A DNA stretch of 64,000 nucleotides, taken from the NCBI RefSeq assembly GCF_921293095.1, contig NC_060256.1, positions 89,683,851 to 89,747,850 of the forward strand, read 5' to 3'. Below are positions 12,601-27,600 of this stretch, in pieces (within the stretch, counting starts at the first letter, position 1; every line of letters begins with the position of its first letter). This DNA is from Ischnura elegans (lineage: Eukaryota > Arthropoda > Insecta > Odonata > Coenagrionidae). The notes under the pieces are model-generated. The model had not been told where the DNA came from. It saw only the letters and a program-made list of their open reading frames with translations, and searched no databases. A program made the position numbers and the translations under genes.

Positions 12601-15600
12601 TAGATGAATGTATGGAAACAAACTTAAATGAAGAAAAATTGGGAAGGATCTTTCAAATCTATTCTTTTTCAAAATAACACGAGTAATACGTAACACAAAT
12701 CACTCTCCACGAGGAAAATGAAAAAAACTTCGCACGTTGCACTCGGTTTTATATATAGTACGGTATCGATTTGGGTAGCCAAGCATTTCAGAATTTAATC
12801 CAACAATTTGAGTGTAAATAATTTAAAAAAAGCTTTAGAAAGAACTTGCTCGGCATTTGTTGCGTTTCTTGAGGGAAAATTAATTAAGAATAAATTTAAG
12901 AATTAAATTAAATAAGGATTATTTTTATTGTTTATTATCTAATTATCTCTAATTGACGTAAATATGTTCGTCTCCGTGAAGATCGAAAGTAAATCTAATA
13001 TATCTGTTATTAATTATATTGTTAATTAATTGCTGGATACGCCTTTAAAGAACATTTGTGGAATCGTTAAACTCTAGTATGCAATGATCCATATTTGGAA
13101 AAATCAATAAGGGTGCAAGTACAATGCTTATGTGAGCAGATAAACTTTTATTTTGAAGATTCAGTAAATAGAGAATTTTATTTCCTTTGTTGCACATTTC
13201 GGATTCATAATGGGCCCAAATAAAATTGGTGGAAAGAATTATGCCAAGATATCGAGCAGCCTCTTTTTTTAATTTTACAATGCTCGTTTGAAGTCGAATG
13301 GGTGGAAGGCTATCATGATCGATACTATTTAAAAGTCTTGAATTTCCTGAAATGATTGCTTGAGTTTTATGAGCTTTGGATGTAGGCAGTGGATATTACC
13401 CCAATTGCTTATGGATAAAAAATATCTCGGTAATTGTTTCAATAAAAACAGAAGTTCGTCCAGAGAACAGTGAATATAAAATAGGGTGGTTTCCTATTAT
13501 TTTTTTACTGCCTAAATCGAAAGATAATTACTCCTGGAGTACGTATTTCCGCTTTTAGATTTTTAAATGACGATATCTATTTTTCGCCATTAAATGAAAA
13601 GTGAAAAATTTCAAGCGCGCAAAAACGTGACGGGTAAGTATGAATGCCGGGAAAACTCCGTGTGACGTCGTTCTGGTTCCCGCTGTCGCAAGTGAGGTGA
13701 CCTAGGTGCGAGGCTCTGAGCGCTGATAAACGACGCAGGATGCTAGCAAGTAGCAGAGTACCATGATACTGGTAGCGCTTGGCTTAAATAAGGATTATTA
13801 ATACCTTATCAAACGAAGAAAACTTTCCGACCTTAGCCAGTTTTAATAGGTGGTTATTAAGACATGTTTCCCTGAGCTCTGTGCCTCATGCATGCATTGG
13901 TAACCTCAGGCGATGTAAAACTCCTATCTACTCGTATAGAAACTAGGTCCCTGTGACGTCACGTGGAGTGGCGTCGCATGGGCGCCAATATGGCCTTTTT
14001 CAAATGAGGATAAAATTGACCATTGCCATTCGTCTAAATTGGGATACCTAAAACCAAATAATTTGTATATTATGAACACACTAATGGTGGGTAACGAATC
14101 GCAAACAGTGCCCTTCGTTTTCTTTGATGAAGGAAACTACCCTATTGCAGATTGTCTACGCAGAGCTTATAGTTACATCCAGAGTGCGTGGCTTGCCTGT
14201 TTTCATTAGGTAGACAATTCCCATCTTGTCCTCTGTTCTTAAGTACTTGACATCAGAAGCTATAAGTCCTTAAACACAAGCTATTCAGTTAATGCGTTTT
14301 TTTTCATTTCTTCAACCAGTGTATAGGATTTACAGAATTATTGGGCTATAAGCCTGTTGACACGTACGTTGAAGATACTGGTATAAATCATTTTCAGAAA
14401 AATGGAACGTAGAGCAGAAGAATTCTGTGATGTGGACCGAATCAGATTCATGAAAGGTAATTGCACGAGAAAAACAATTCTGGCTCTTGGGCTGCTCATA
14501 AAGAAGATAATGGAGAAGAAGAAACCTACGTTCATAGAATTTGTCGACTTGGAGAAGAACTTACTTTACAACTTGAAATGGAATTTAATGCCTACAATTC
14601 GGAGAGAAATTGGTATGCTCCTCAATGATCTAAGAATTGTACACAAAGTCTACAGAAACTTAGTTGCCGAAATAAAACCTGGGCAAAACTGCGAAGAAGC
14701 AAAAATAGGAAAGGGAGTGAGACAAGGGTGTACACTGTCCCTCCCTCATGTTTAATGTATACATCAAGAAAGCCGTCTGTGAAATGAAAGAGAAGGCTCC
14801 AGTTATCGATATCCGTGGAGAAAGAATTAGTATGCTGCGGTTTGTTGACGACAAAGCAGTGATAGCCAAGAAAGAAAATGATTTGAAGAAGACTTAGACC
14901 AATATGGAAAGGGCAATGGCCAGGTATCAGATGAAAATATACGAAGGGAAAACTAAGGTATAATTATGCAGTAAAAGAGAGAAGAATTCGACAAATATTG
15001 AACTGGAAAAACAAAACTTTTTTGTTTGTTGTTACTAAGGAAGCCGAATAACCAGAGATAGGCGAATCAAGAAAGAAATCGTCTGTCCCCCTACTTCAAG
15101 CGAAGGTCTTTGGCAGCATGCAGAGTTTCTCTTTTTACTTACAGTCTTGTATTGCCGATCCCTCTAACACAGTGAGCTGCAGTCAGCACGTATCGATTAC
15201 TGATAAGAACGCCACCGCATAGGAACTGGCGTCCCGTTCCTGAAAAATGAAATTTTGAATTAACCATCAGGTCATTGTATCCGTAGGAGGTTATTTATAC
15301 TCAACATTGAAATTCATCTCTAATGACAAGATACCCAGCATTAGTTCCATTTCGACTTTGATGATTGACTGTAAAAAAATATTATTAAAAAAATGATGAC
15401 CCTGTAAGTGCCTTGTTGTGGTCTCTTGATATCCAAATGGTGCCTTAAATTTGTTGTATTAATATGAATCTTAGATTTTCTTTTTTTCTCTTATCTTGAT
15501 CTCATTTAATTTATGATCAAATAATAATTCTTGGAATGACATATACTCCAAGAAAAAAGAATCATTGATATGAATCTAAAAAGCCCCCAAAGCATGTATA

Positions 15601-18600
15601 TTCTGCTAATGCAAGCACCTCTTGAAGGACATTGGATCAGGACTTATATAATGGAACATATTTTAGAATTCCATGAAATATGCCTGTAAAATGGTTTGAA
15701 ATATATATAATTATTGTCTAGTTAGTGAAAAAAATGTTACGACCCATGTAAGCACATGTTGTGGTGTGTGTGCATGTGGGAGCACATGTTGTGGTGTAAG
15801 TGTGGTGTGCATGTGGGAGTCCAAATGCATGCTGCATGCTGGTGATTGATCACCCCCTGCCAAACACCCTAGAGGTGGCTCGCAAAGTATTATGTAGATG
15901 TTGTAGATGTAGATGTTTAAAATAAAAATATGTGATTTCTTAAACTTTCCAGAAATTCAATAGATAGAACTTTTGGGTTAACCTCGTCTTGTGTCTTGTA
16001 AGCCGTCAACGTTTCTTCCCCTCTGCCGGGGACCTCTTCAGGACAACAAGGCTACAGGGCTGCGCTTCTGCTGCTGGCGGCTAGCTCTCTACCGTCCAGC
16101 CGCCATCGTTGACGACTTTTAAGACGCAAGACCTGGGTTAACTAAAATTTTTATCTATTGACAGAATGTACCGAAAAGTTTCAACAACTTTTCCTTATGG
16201 ATTATTCCGCCAGGTACAATTTCCTACTTTGTACTTAATAATTTTCCCGCAACATAACTATCAGTTTAATCCGCGAACTGAATAAAATACAAAGGAAAGC
16301 TGTGCGATCCGTCAAAAACTGATACGGACGTACAGACAGCGTTAACCAGATGTTCAGCGAATCAGGCTGGGAGCTGTTAGAGGCTCAGAGGCTACGCGAT
16401 AGGCTTAGATAGCCTGAATAATTGAGAATAGATATCTTTAAGAGTGACATGGAGAACATCATATTAGAGATCCACCTTATTTCCAGGTCCAACAGAAGTG
16501 ATAAATCAAGGGAGATACTTTGCCGACCGGATAGATGTGGGAATTCGTTTTTCCCCCGAACTATAAATAATTTTAATAAATGCTAATCGTAATTTCGTCA
16601 GAGTATTTCCTTTTTATGCGTAAACGGCTGTTGTCCTAACACCCTTGCCACACGTATTTATAGGCGGCTTGCGGGGCAGTGTGCAGATGTGGATGAACGT
16701 AAATACTCACGCGTCTGGTACTGCAGAAGTGCTAGCCATGGGTATTCCTTGAGGTCGGCCTCCTCTCCTCCGAATATCCTGTCGTTGGCGTCGGCGCCGC
16801 AGATGTCCGTCCTCAGGAGTCCCCAGTTGGGGTGGTTGGCCAGGTTGCCTCCACCGCCACCCCCCTGGTTTCCACCGCCACCTCCCTGGTTTCCACTGCT
16901 ACCCCCTCCGGTGCTGGTCGGTGGCCTGCCTGACGTGACGGGAGGTCGGGTTGTTCCGGAGGTGGGCACCGGCGACACTGACCCCGAGTTGGGGCAGCAC
17001 ACGAACGGGCGGTTACCCTGGGAAACATTCAGTACACATTCCAGTTAATCGGGGCACATCGAGACCCAGACCCACGAATATTTATTTATTTCCTAGAAGG
17101 CCAGCGTACGTTGTTCGGGAAGGATAGTACGCGGGAAAAAAGGTTTTTTAATAACTATCGAACAGGTATGACAGGGAGTATTTTTATTCAATTGTATTAG
17201 GCTCAACTATGTGGAAGTTAATGCTCGAAAATAAAAAGGAGACTTCGTTGATTTCCACTGATTTATTTCGTCCGTACGACATGTTTCGAACCATAGAGGT
17301 CATTATCAAGTACCTATAGCCCTTGATTAGTAACTCGATACTGATTAACTTAAGCAATTGAAAAATAACATGAATAAAGCACTTGATTAATTACTTTTTT
17401 GTATTCCTTTTGCGGAAACTTACGTTAAGCTCCTAATTTTATGCTTTTCAATCAGAACAAATACTTGATAATGACCTCTATCGTTCGAAACATGTCGTAC
17501 GGACGAAATGAATGAAAGAGTATTTTTGTTAAATTTACTTAAACTTCGATGCAAATAATGAAGCACTTTATTAACTACTTTTTTGTACTCCTTTTGCAGA
17601 AACTTACGATAAACTTTTTATGCTTTTCAATCAGAGCAAAGTTTTTCTGAGTGGATAATCTTTCGTATGCGTACTTTACGCCGCTTTTATTATCCATTCG
17701 AGCTTAGTAGCGCTCTTTAATCAAACTGCTGCGGCCATTTTAATAGTATCTATCAAACGGAATTTGTAAAACTGGTTTGGTAAATTTTGCCGAAATATTC
17801 AATGCTCCATATGAACCCAAAATTTCGATGAATTCATCAGAAACTGGTATTTCAAACCAAACTTTTTTTTTCACCGTCCCTACCCATAAAAATGGGAATC
17901 TTGGAATTAATAGTGAAATGGGTTTAGGCAAAGGAACATAGCAGGTTTGATGATGGTACACATTTGTATCAGCAAAAAATGGGAAAACGATTTCCGTATA
18001 TCGCGCGGGGTCATCTTACACCCCGCTTCACAGCATTGATCGTTGTGTGTGACGGTTTGTGCGCAGGACAAAAAAGCCCGTGTAAACCCATACCCTAACA
18101 AGAAAGTTTGCACCTAGAGGAATAATAGTTAAGTGTAGAAACCTTTGAGTTACGTTTTCCCTTTGAGCATGTCAAGAGGTGTATGTACCAGGCGGAATAT
18201 CCGACCGCGGAAGATGTATGACGTGAAGTGAAAAATGGTAATGAGAAAATGACGCGTCGGACGCAACCAAAATTAACGCTCTGGGCTTTGGGAGTATGAG
18301 ATTCACCTAGATATTAACTTAAACCTGAATCACTCGATCATTTTTTTTCGTCGCGAAAGTGATCACTATCGCGATCACTGCGCAAAATGATCGTCGGCGG
18401 CAATTGTTTTTCGCGATCGCGATGAGGATTCCCGTCGCTATTTTTCATCACTCGTCCCGTCGCTTTTTCCGTCGCGAAAACCGTCACTAAAACCACATAT
18501 CAGCCAATCGGAACGCATTCCCCTATGGAGCGATTGCAGCGCAGCATTTGATAATTGTGGGAATGACATAAATAAACAAACACGCTATATATTTCCGTGA

Positions 18601-21600
18601 TGTGGGTCCTATGACAACGAGCTGTGCTATTGGAAATGATGCGAAAAGCGACGGCGGGAGTGACCGTGTGATTCAGAAAAATGATCACTAGAGCGATTGC
18701 TTTTCGCGACGGGAAAAGTGATCTCGATAGTGATCAATTTCGCGACGAAAAAAAATGATCGTGTGATTCAGGCTTTAGATTGCAATCCGTGCAGTCATAT
18801 GGTATGTCAATTATGCAGTCAATTTTTTTTACCCCCGCGGAAACCCGGTAGAAGTTTATTCAATTTATGCCGAATATTACGCGACTCGTTTCGATGGTTT
18901 ATCAACATTTTCAAGTCACTTTTTCAAGGAAACTTGAAAACGATGCTTAATCATGGCAACGCGTCGTGTTGGTAGGTTAGCCCAAAACTGCTCGTGATAC
19001 ATAACTGGTAGTGACGGTGGATTTGAAGCAAGACTTTATAGCAATATGCAACTTGATGTGTCCAATTAACCTTTCCTGAGGCGCAATATTGGAAATGCTG
19101 ACTTCAGGCGCAATGTGACTGACAGGCACGGATGTAAAAAAGCATTGTTAACTCTTAGCACGGTTCAGTGGTACACCTTTAAAGTTAATGCAACCATTAC
19201 TAGTGTACTCGTAAACTTACATGATGTCTTTCATGCTATGCATATACTTCTTTACATACGGCGCCGGACCGATCCAGCAAGATCCGATGTAATATACCCT
19301 TTAGGATGTTAAGTATTATTATATGTAATGTATTTTAGCATGTGAATTCTATTAGATCAGTTTTTCTTATTTTGCTATCTTATTTATCCAATGATGGCTT
19401 TGTTTTTCCATTATTTTGCTTAATAATGCTGCATAACCAGCTACTTATCAGTCAGCATAAATGCGAAAAGTGAAGGTTGCAAGATGCGATTTAATGTACT
19501 CTTTAGGCTATTGAGTATTATATGTATTCTAGCATGTGAATTCTATTAGATCAGTTTTTCTTATTTTGCTATCTTATTTATCCAATGATGGCTTTGTTTT
19601 GCTTCATTTTTCCATTGTCTTTCTTGATTATGGTGAATAATCCGCCACTGATCTGTCGGCATAAATGCGAAAACAAAAGGCTGTATAGAGCATGTCAAAA
19701 CAAAAAGCTACCATTAGCGTCATAAGGGTCTATGCCGCCTAGTGGAACGGAGAAATGAAAAAAAATCTTGCTCTATGCCTGTCAGATCCATTGCGCCCGA
19801 CAGAAGATTAAGGGTTAATCAAGTCATTAAGTGGAACCTGCACGATATTCTAATCTTAAACAACCAGTTTTACAATCAAAAAGTCTGGAAATTTTTGAGG
19901 ATTGTGTGAGAAGAGCGACAAAAGTCAGGGAGTCAACTTAAAAAAACTAGATTTTCGATAAAAAAAGCCGGAAAAATGGTATGATAGCGTGAGAAGTTTG
20001 CAAAAGTCAAGTAGTCATCTTATGCAACCAGTTTTGCGATAGAAAAGTTCGGATGATTGTTAGAATAGTGTGAGAAGTTTGAAAAAGTCAGGGTGTCATC
20101 TTGAAAAAAAAAACAGATTTACGATCAAAAAGTCTGGAAAAATGTTATGATAGTGCGGGAAGTTTGCTAAAGTCAATTACTCATCTTATGCAACCAGTTT
20201 TACCATCGAAAAGTCCAGAAAATTGTTATTATTATTATATTATTGTCAGGGGCGTAGCTAGGAATAAAGGCTAGGGGGGTTTTAGGCGCAACTAATACTT
20301 ACGGGTTTGGAGGTATTGCATACCAACCAGGGTAAGCAGGAGCTAAGGGGGCCCTCCAGAAAATTTTAAGAACAATGGTTAAAAATGGCGAGTTTTACGG
20401 ATTTCTGGGGTATATTTGATAAATACTAACACTATTTATTCTATAAGTAATAGTGATCCAAATAAGTAAAATGGATTAAACTTAAAAATTTCTCTGAGCG
20501 CTGATTTTATCCCCCAACCCCCCCCCCCCTCGCTGCGCCACTGATTACACAGGCCAACAATGAAAAAACTTTTTTACTGAAAATACCTCATTCTTATGTT
20601 TTTGAAGTTGCTGAATCCAAATATGATGGTTTTATAGTTGTATCACCCACCATTTATTCACATTTTACAGTTAAATTTATGAAATCAAGCATTATTTTTT
20701 TAATTTAACAGCTATTTTATAGTTATGATAAAATTGAAAAAGTAGGACTAGTGAACGAAGATAATGGGGATTACCGTTGGTACTTCACCGAGAAGTTCAG
20801 CGAGCGATTCATCGCAGAAAAAGCTACACAAGAAGCTTCAAGGAAAAAAGGGAAATAAAATGTAGACCAATTCCAGTTGACAAGTGAACCCTGTATTATC
20901 ACGCTGTAGTAAATGCAAACAATTTTATCACGATGTAGTGAACAGTAAATACAAACAATTTTATGATGTAGCACAGTGTACTGACATCGATTTCCCTGTA
21001 TACCGTACAGGGGTATTAGACTAAATATTAAATACATCTTGCTTGGAAACTATGGGTGATACAAAAAAACTAAGGCCAGGTTTGGATTCGGCACATCAAA
21101 ATCTATAAAGATCAGCTATTAAAATAAAAAAAAAGGTTTTCAAACAAAATTTTTTTATAGGCCTGTGTTACTGTAACATAGTGTGAAAAAGTCTGTTAGT
21201 TTCGTTGTGATACTAGAGAGTTTTCGCACTGGTTGATTCGTGCCAAATGTAAACACGGATTGTGTACGCACCTGGAACCCGCATTGCGACCGCCGCAGGA
21301 AGTCCACCGTGCTGGGCGGCAGCGGCCTCTGGTTGATCAAGTTGCGCAAAGAGTCGCACGTGGCGATGGAAATGCACTGCCCTTGCTGGCCGTTTGGGGT
21401 TTGGCATTGCCCACCAAAGTTTTCTGAAATTCAGGAGAGATAACAATAAGAGCTTGTTTTTGGCATTGATCATATGCACTCATTCTTGCTTTAGTGAACA
21501 CAGTAATGATACACTCTACAATAGTAATGATACTCTAATCAGTGGTGTAGCGAGGGGGGGGGGGGGGGTTTGGGGGATTAAACCCCCCCAGAGCTCACAG

Positions 21601-24600
21601 AAATTTTTAAGTTAAATCTATTTTACGTAATTGGATTAATATTGCTTATAAAATAGCGTGAAGATTAATAAAATATCCCTAAGAAGACCGTAAAAATCAC
21701 CATTTTGAACCATTTATCTTAATTTTTTCCGGCGGAAGGCCTCCGCACCTCCCGCTTACCCTGGAGGGTATGCAATACCCTCAAGCTAACCAGTATTAGT
21801 TGCGCCTGAAACCCCCTCTAGCATTAATTCCAAGCTGCGCCCCTGACTCTAATGACCACCTGGTAGTATAGGTTACTAACTTATGTATTCCTTACATGTT
21901 TCTGCATGTTTTATGTATTCCTTGCATGTTTCTGGATTTTCCTAGTATTTTTAACAGCATGTTTTGTATGTTCTAGCATCACTGGCAGATTGCCTTCACA
22001 ACTAGTTGGCAAGTTTTGCCTTTGCACGAATGTGGAAGTATATATTGATGATTAAATTAGATGATACTGCCTTTAACTCCTACTTAGAGGTGGTTGAAAG
22101 TTCTGGTAAGCTTCTGTATTAGGTCAAACGTCAAGCTAATCAAAACTTTAAGACACCGCCAGGTAAAGTGGATGGCTGTATCATCTTGCGGTTAGTGCAA
22201 AAACCAGAAATTATAAAATTGGCTCTTGGTATGCGTGAAATTTTCACGACCCTTTGGTGTGCATGTGGGATTACTCTTACATGCCGCATACCGGTGATGG
22301 ATCACCCCCTACCAAACACCCTAGGGCTGGCTCGCAAGATATAGGGTGGTTTCCTATAATTTTTTATTGCCTATATCGAAAGATTATTACTCCTGGAGTA
22401 CGTATTTCACGCTTTTAAATTTTTTAATGACGATATCTATTTTTCGCGATTAAATGAAAAGTGAAAATTTTCAAGCGCGCGAAAACGCGACGGCTAAGTA
22501 GGAATGATAGGAAATGTCCGTGTGACGTATATTTGGTTCCAGCTATCGACGTGTGAGGTGACCTTGGGGCGAGGCTTGAGCGCTGATACGACGCAGGCTG
22601 CTAGCAGGTTGCTGAGTACCCTGCTAGCAGGTAGCGCTTGGCTTAAATAAGGATTATTAATACTCTATCAAACGAAGGAAACTTTCCGAACTTAGTTATT
22701 TTTAATATCTGATTATTAAGACATGTTTCCCTGAGCTCTGTGCCTCATGCATGCATTTGTAATCTCAGACGATGTAAAACTCCTATCTACTCGTATAGAA
22801 ACTAGGTCCCTGTGACGTCACGTGTGGCATCGCATGGGCGCTAATCTGGCCTTTTTCAAATGAGGATAAAATTGACCCTTGCCATTCGTTTAAACCGGTA
22901 TTTCCAAAACGAAATAATTTGTATATTATGAACACACTAATGGTGGGTAAGGAATCGCAATCAATGCATTTAGTTTTCTTTGATGAAGGAAACTACCCTA
23001 TTACGTAGATGCTATCGCTTTTTGGTCACTCTCGATGACGCAGCTCCCTCCGTTGTTGAGGTAATAATTCATGAAATAGATAAATTGCACGATTTGGCCA
23101 AAATTGAAAGTGCACCGATCAGTCTGAAAATTAGTTTGTCGACGTATCACGTTGTCTAGATTCGAAAAATTAAATTTTTGAAAAATCTTTTTTTTTAACC
23201 CCCAATAAGTAGAGAATTAAGACTTGGTTACACGATACATCACACACGCACGAGTTATTTTCTAAATGCATGAACGCGAGAATGGACACCAAAATGAACC
23301 GTGTGCGAACGCATTTACGGAAAATGGAACCTGTTCTAATTTGGTTTATCCATTCGTAAGTGTGTCGTTCCGGTCCACAAAAGTCATTCACACAAACAGA
23401 CATTAACTCGTGCATGTCAGTGTACCGTGTAAACAGGCCTTAATAGTTTGCTTTCCAACTATTATGAAAGAAATGAAAAAAAATGGTCAGCTTTAATCTT
23501 CAATTCCCTAGATTTCATGTATGGAATGCATGAAGAGTACGGTGGCCGTTGGAAAGTTATGTAAAAAGTAAATGATATTCCGTTCCTGTTCGCCATAATC
23601 ATTCATGCGATCAGACTTTTATTCATTCGTATTCAAATACATACGTATTAATTTATCGTGTAACAAGGCCTTTAGATATAGTTGGCAACACTGTAATGTA
23701 TGGGAAAGTTAATGTTTCGACAATTTTTCCTAGTGTTTCGATATTTCCTATGTTCCTAGGGTTTCAGACTATTTTAAAGGGGGTCGGTTCTTTGATTTTA
23801 TTTCGTATCTCGTCTCGTTCACCCCAAGTGCCCATAAATAAAGGCAGTTGGCAACACTTTCATTGGTAGAAAATTGAAATTGAAATTTAGTGTTTTTGCG
23901 ATTTTTCTTATGTTCCAGACGATTATACACATACAGGTCTATTCTTCAACTTTTTGTTGTATCTCGTCTCGTTCTCTCCAACCATTTGTATGAGTGAGTG
24001 AGTCAGAGAATGGTCAGAAGTGGGTTTTATAGTACGTAGACGCCTGTTAAAAAAGTGATGTAAGCTTCTCCCATAGCCATAAACAAAATAACATTTTGTC
24101 CTGGCCTGAATTGGACAAAATCATACTTCGTATAAAATTTAGGAACTTTACTTAGCTGCCAATGTAAAGTATGTCAAAAAACTTTTGCAAATTTATGTCA
24201 AAGTATTCCTTTTTTTGAAACATAATATATTTTCATAAACTTTAATGTTTCTTGCGCAGTTTATTCAATCAATCAACTCTGTCTATTTGGGTTATTGCGG
24301 TGGGCTTTAGTGGCATATTCATTATTGTTTTGCCATAAAGTTCATGTCGCCATAGTTACAGCTTCTGCAGGATAAACAAAAGAAATGTTTATATTGTGGA
24401 ATAAATTAATTTTGCTTCATTTTGTATTATTTCGCATTGTTCTTGTTATTATTGTATAAAGCGCCTCAATATTTGCAAACCATATGATTATGTCTCCGTG
24501 GTGTGGACTTCATTACTCAAAGAAAAAGACGTCGCAGTAGTTGTCAATGCATGAAATACAATTAGGCAGTAATTATTAGAAGGTGTTGTGTGGAAATGTT

Positions 24601-27600
24601 CATCACTTTCGTGCAGGTAATAGGAGGTGTAGTGGAAAGCACTGTTTCCATTACAAAGGGAATACTCCCCTACTTCTATGTGATAATGAACAAGTCATGT
24701 CGCTGCTGGCAAAACATCGGTTATTACGATAATCGCGTCATACTAGAACATACAGCTGTTGGAGGGAACGTAATTCCATGGAAAAATGAAAGTGCTCCGC
24801 ATCTCCGTGACGCTAGGCCGTTTGAATCAATCAAGGACATATCATTCCAACTTGGACGACAATTCTTGCTCATCGCGGTTTAAGGAAAAGGAATTTTTAC
24901 GAATTGGAATTAGAGCGGTTTTTTCCGTTAACCTAACTCTTACATAGGCCACAGTTACTTTTTAAAAATCAACGAACAACTTGAATCGACCAAATGGTCA
25001 TTCCAAGCTTAAAATCAGTTCCTGCATCTTGGAAAAAAACCTCTATAAACACATTCTTCATACGATGTCTCTTAATCTAGCTCTAAAAATAAAATATTTT
25101 ATATATATTAGGTTCCACTTTTTATTATTTCATGTTTTAAACGTTGTCTCAATTTCTATGTACTTCATAGTTTATTGCATAGTTAAACTGATCAATGAGC
25201 TCAGTTTATTTGGATAATCACGGTGGGCTATAGTTCATTATTCATTATTGTTTTGCTGCAATTTTGTGCAGTCAAATTTATCGTAGCCTCATCAATTGGC
25301 CCTTATACATGACTTCTTAATGAACGCTTTTCCAACGAAATTGAAATAAAGGAACGGGATTATACAACGATCTTGAAATTTTAAAATATTAGATTAAAAT
25401 TAAAATTTATTATTATTTTTTTAAATCTGTTAAAACTAGCTTCCTGCCATACTGAATTTTTTTCGTGTTTCTGAGAGGTCAAAAATAAAATGTCATGCTA
25501 AATATGAAGTGTAAAGTGTCAAATTTAATCCAGAAGAACCTAACCAGTTTATAATGGAAATAAATTCTTTCAGGTTGGGATGGAGAATTGAATTGTAATA
25601 TTTGAATAAACATAATCAGTAATTACTCTAACGTCAGACTATCTTAAATGAAATGTAAAACTTGGAAGGTCTTCCGCTCAATTCCTATATATTTCGAAGT
25701 GAATACTATTGAATTAAATGGGGGTCACCTTGCATTTTGAACCTGGAATAAATTCCTTTGGGAATTAATGAACATAGATAGGGTAGCGGTCGGCGCAGAG
25801 TCCCGCAAAGCCGTAGGTCCGTGGGTCGACTTCTGATCCAGGGATTTTTTTCCCTTGGCAATTAATGTGAATTCCACAGCTTCTCACGCGGTATACTTGA
25901 AATATACCGCAAAGGTCGCCTTCATTGTAATAGATCTACATCTGCTTACTTCTCCACAAGCCGTCTCATCAGCGTGTGACTTTAGGACACCAAAATTTTA
26001 CGAATAAAATGGAAATGCTCTTTCGAAGTTCCGCCTTGCATTTATTTATCGTTTAAGTCCTTTCTTCTTCAGGGTAAAACAAATTCCAATACCTATCCGT
26101 TCGGCAAAATACCTCTTTCAATTCATAGTATCTGTCGGACCTAAAAATAGAGTGAGGTTCGAATATAATTCCTCCTTTCGCTCTGAAAGATATCTACTTT
26201 GAGTGCCGGCTGCTAAATTTAAAGCCCTACTGAAAAATCCAGCTATTTTAACTATATTCGTACATTTTTTTAAACATTAGCATCAAAAATATATTTATGT
26301 CGATATGCATTTCAATACAAATGGACTTTGCTCTCTTTTTTTGAATGAGTTGAATAACATTTATTGCTAATTTTAAAATATGTAATTTCACAATGAAAAC
26401 CTACTGTTTTTGAAAAATAAAAAGTTGCAACGTATGATGTACCACCATAACATGCATAATAATTTTTTTAATACGCTCAATTTGAACTATTTAAAGCATG
26501 GAAATCATAAACAAGCATTTTTCCAAGCAAAGCATTATAAATCCCGGATGACAAAAAGGGTCAATGCACCCTCAACGAACCCAAAGAATTTTCACAATAA
26601 GTGGCCTTAGATGAGGATGCCGGTAGCTACAGAGGACTTTTCGTCCTCAAGACATAAAGTGAACTCTTTTTCCATCGAGCAGTTGGTTTTTGAAAAAGCG
26701 GAACCCCTAAGCAGTAAACTGGAAAAATACCACGGGCAAAATATTACGGCTTCACGCATACAAAGCCAATTAAATGGAAAGACGTAATATTACGTCCATT
26801 TCAATCCTCAGAAGGATTACCAGGACGTAATATTACATCCATGGCATGCAAAGTGTTCATTACTCAAACAATCTTAGCTTAGCGCGCAGCCTTTGAGTGT
26901 CTAGCGGCTCCCAGCCTACTTCACATCAGATGTATTTATGAGTTCATACGTTTGTCTTGATGTTAATTATATATACATATGAATTTTTTGTTCTACTCTG
27001 TCATATATTTAGTCGCATTCTGTGAAATCGATGTATAATGTAAATCTACTTATTATTGTAATATGTCTGACTCTATTATATTTATAACCATATATGTTCC
27101 TAAGGGACAAACTTGTCCCGGAATAATAAATGTCATTTTCTATTCTATTCTACTTCGTTTAACGCTTTCTGTAGGACCGTAGCAGTTTTTAACGAATCGC
27201 GCAGTTTTTTTTTTTTTTATTTTATCAAGGTCATGGATTAAGTCTTTCTGCATCGGATCCCATATGCTAGCTGCATATTCAAGTTAAGATTGGTATCTTC
27301 CATGCCTCATAAAAATTATTCTTTATTTTGGAGTACCGGGAATGTTCAGAGCCATTATTATTTTTAGACTCTCATGTTGTGGCTGTGAGGAAAGGGACAT
27401 GTGATATGATCTCATGAAAGATGTTTGGCCGCCTCGCGAGGGGACGCGAAGAAGATCCAAGAAAGGTCGTTTTGAGATGCGGTTCTGCCTTGTTTTGATA
27501 TTCCTTCCACCACCTTGGACTCTCTTGCCCTTGAAAGTGGACTTAAATGCTGAAGGTTTTCCGCGAAAGGAAAAACGTCTGGTTTATTGGATGGAAGTAC

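Noticed and set aside
19858-20225. CRISPR-like array
   Set aside because: Eukaryotic context, units diverge and contact each other without unique spacers.
24590-24883. 97-codon plus-strand frame as a small gene
   Set aside because: No signal peptide, domain or splice support; it lies in a transposon-filled intron on the opposite strand.
26780-26835. Integrated circular single-stranded DNA virus origin
   Set aside because: Only the nonamer matches; there is no stem-loop with the nonamer in the loop and no Rep frame nearby.
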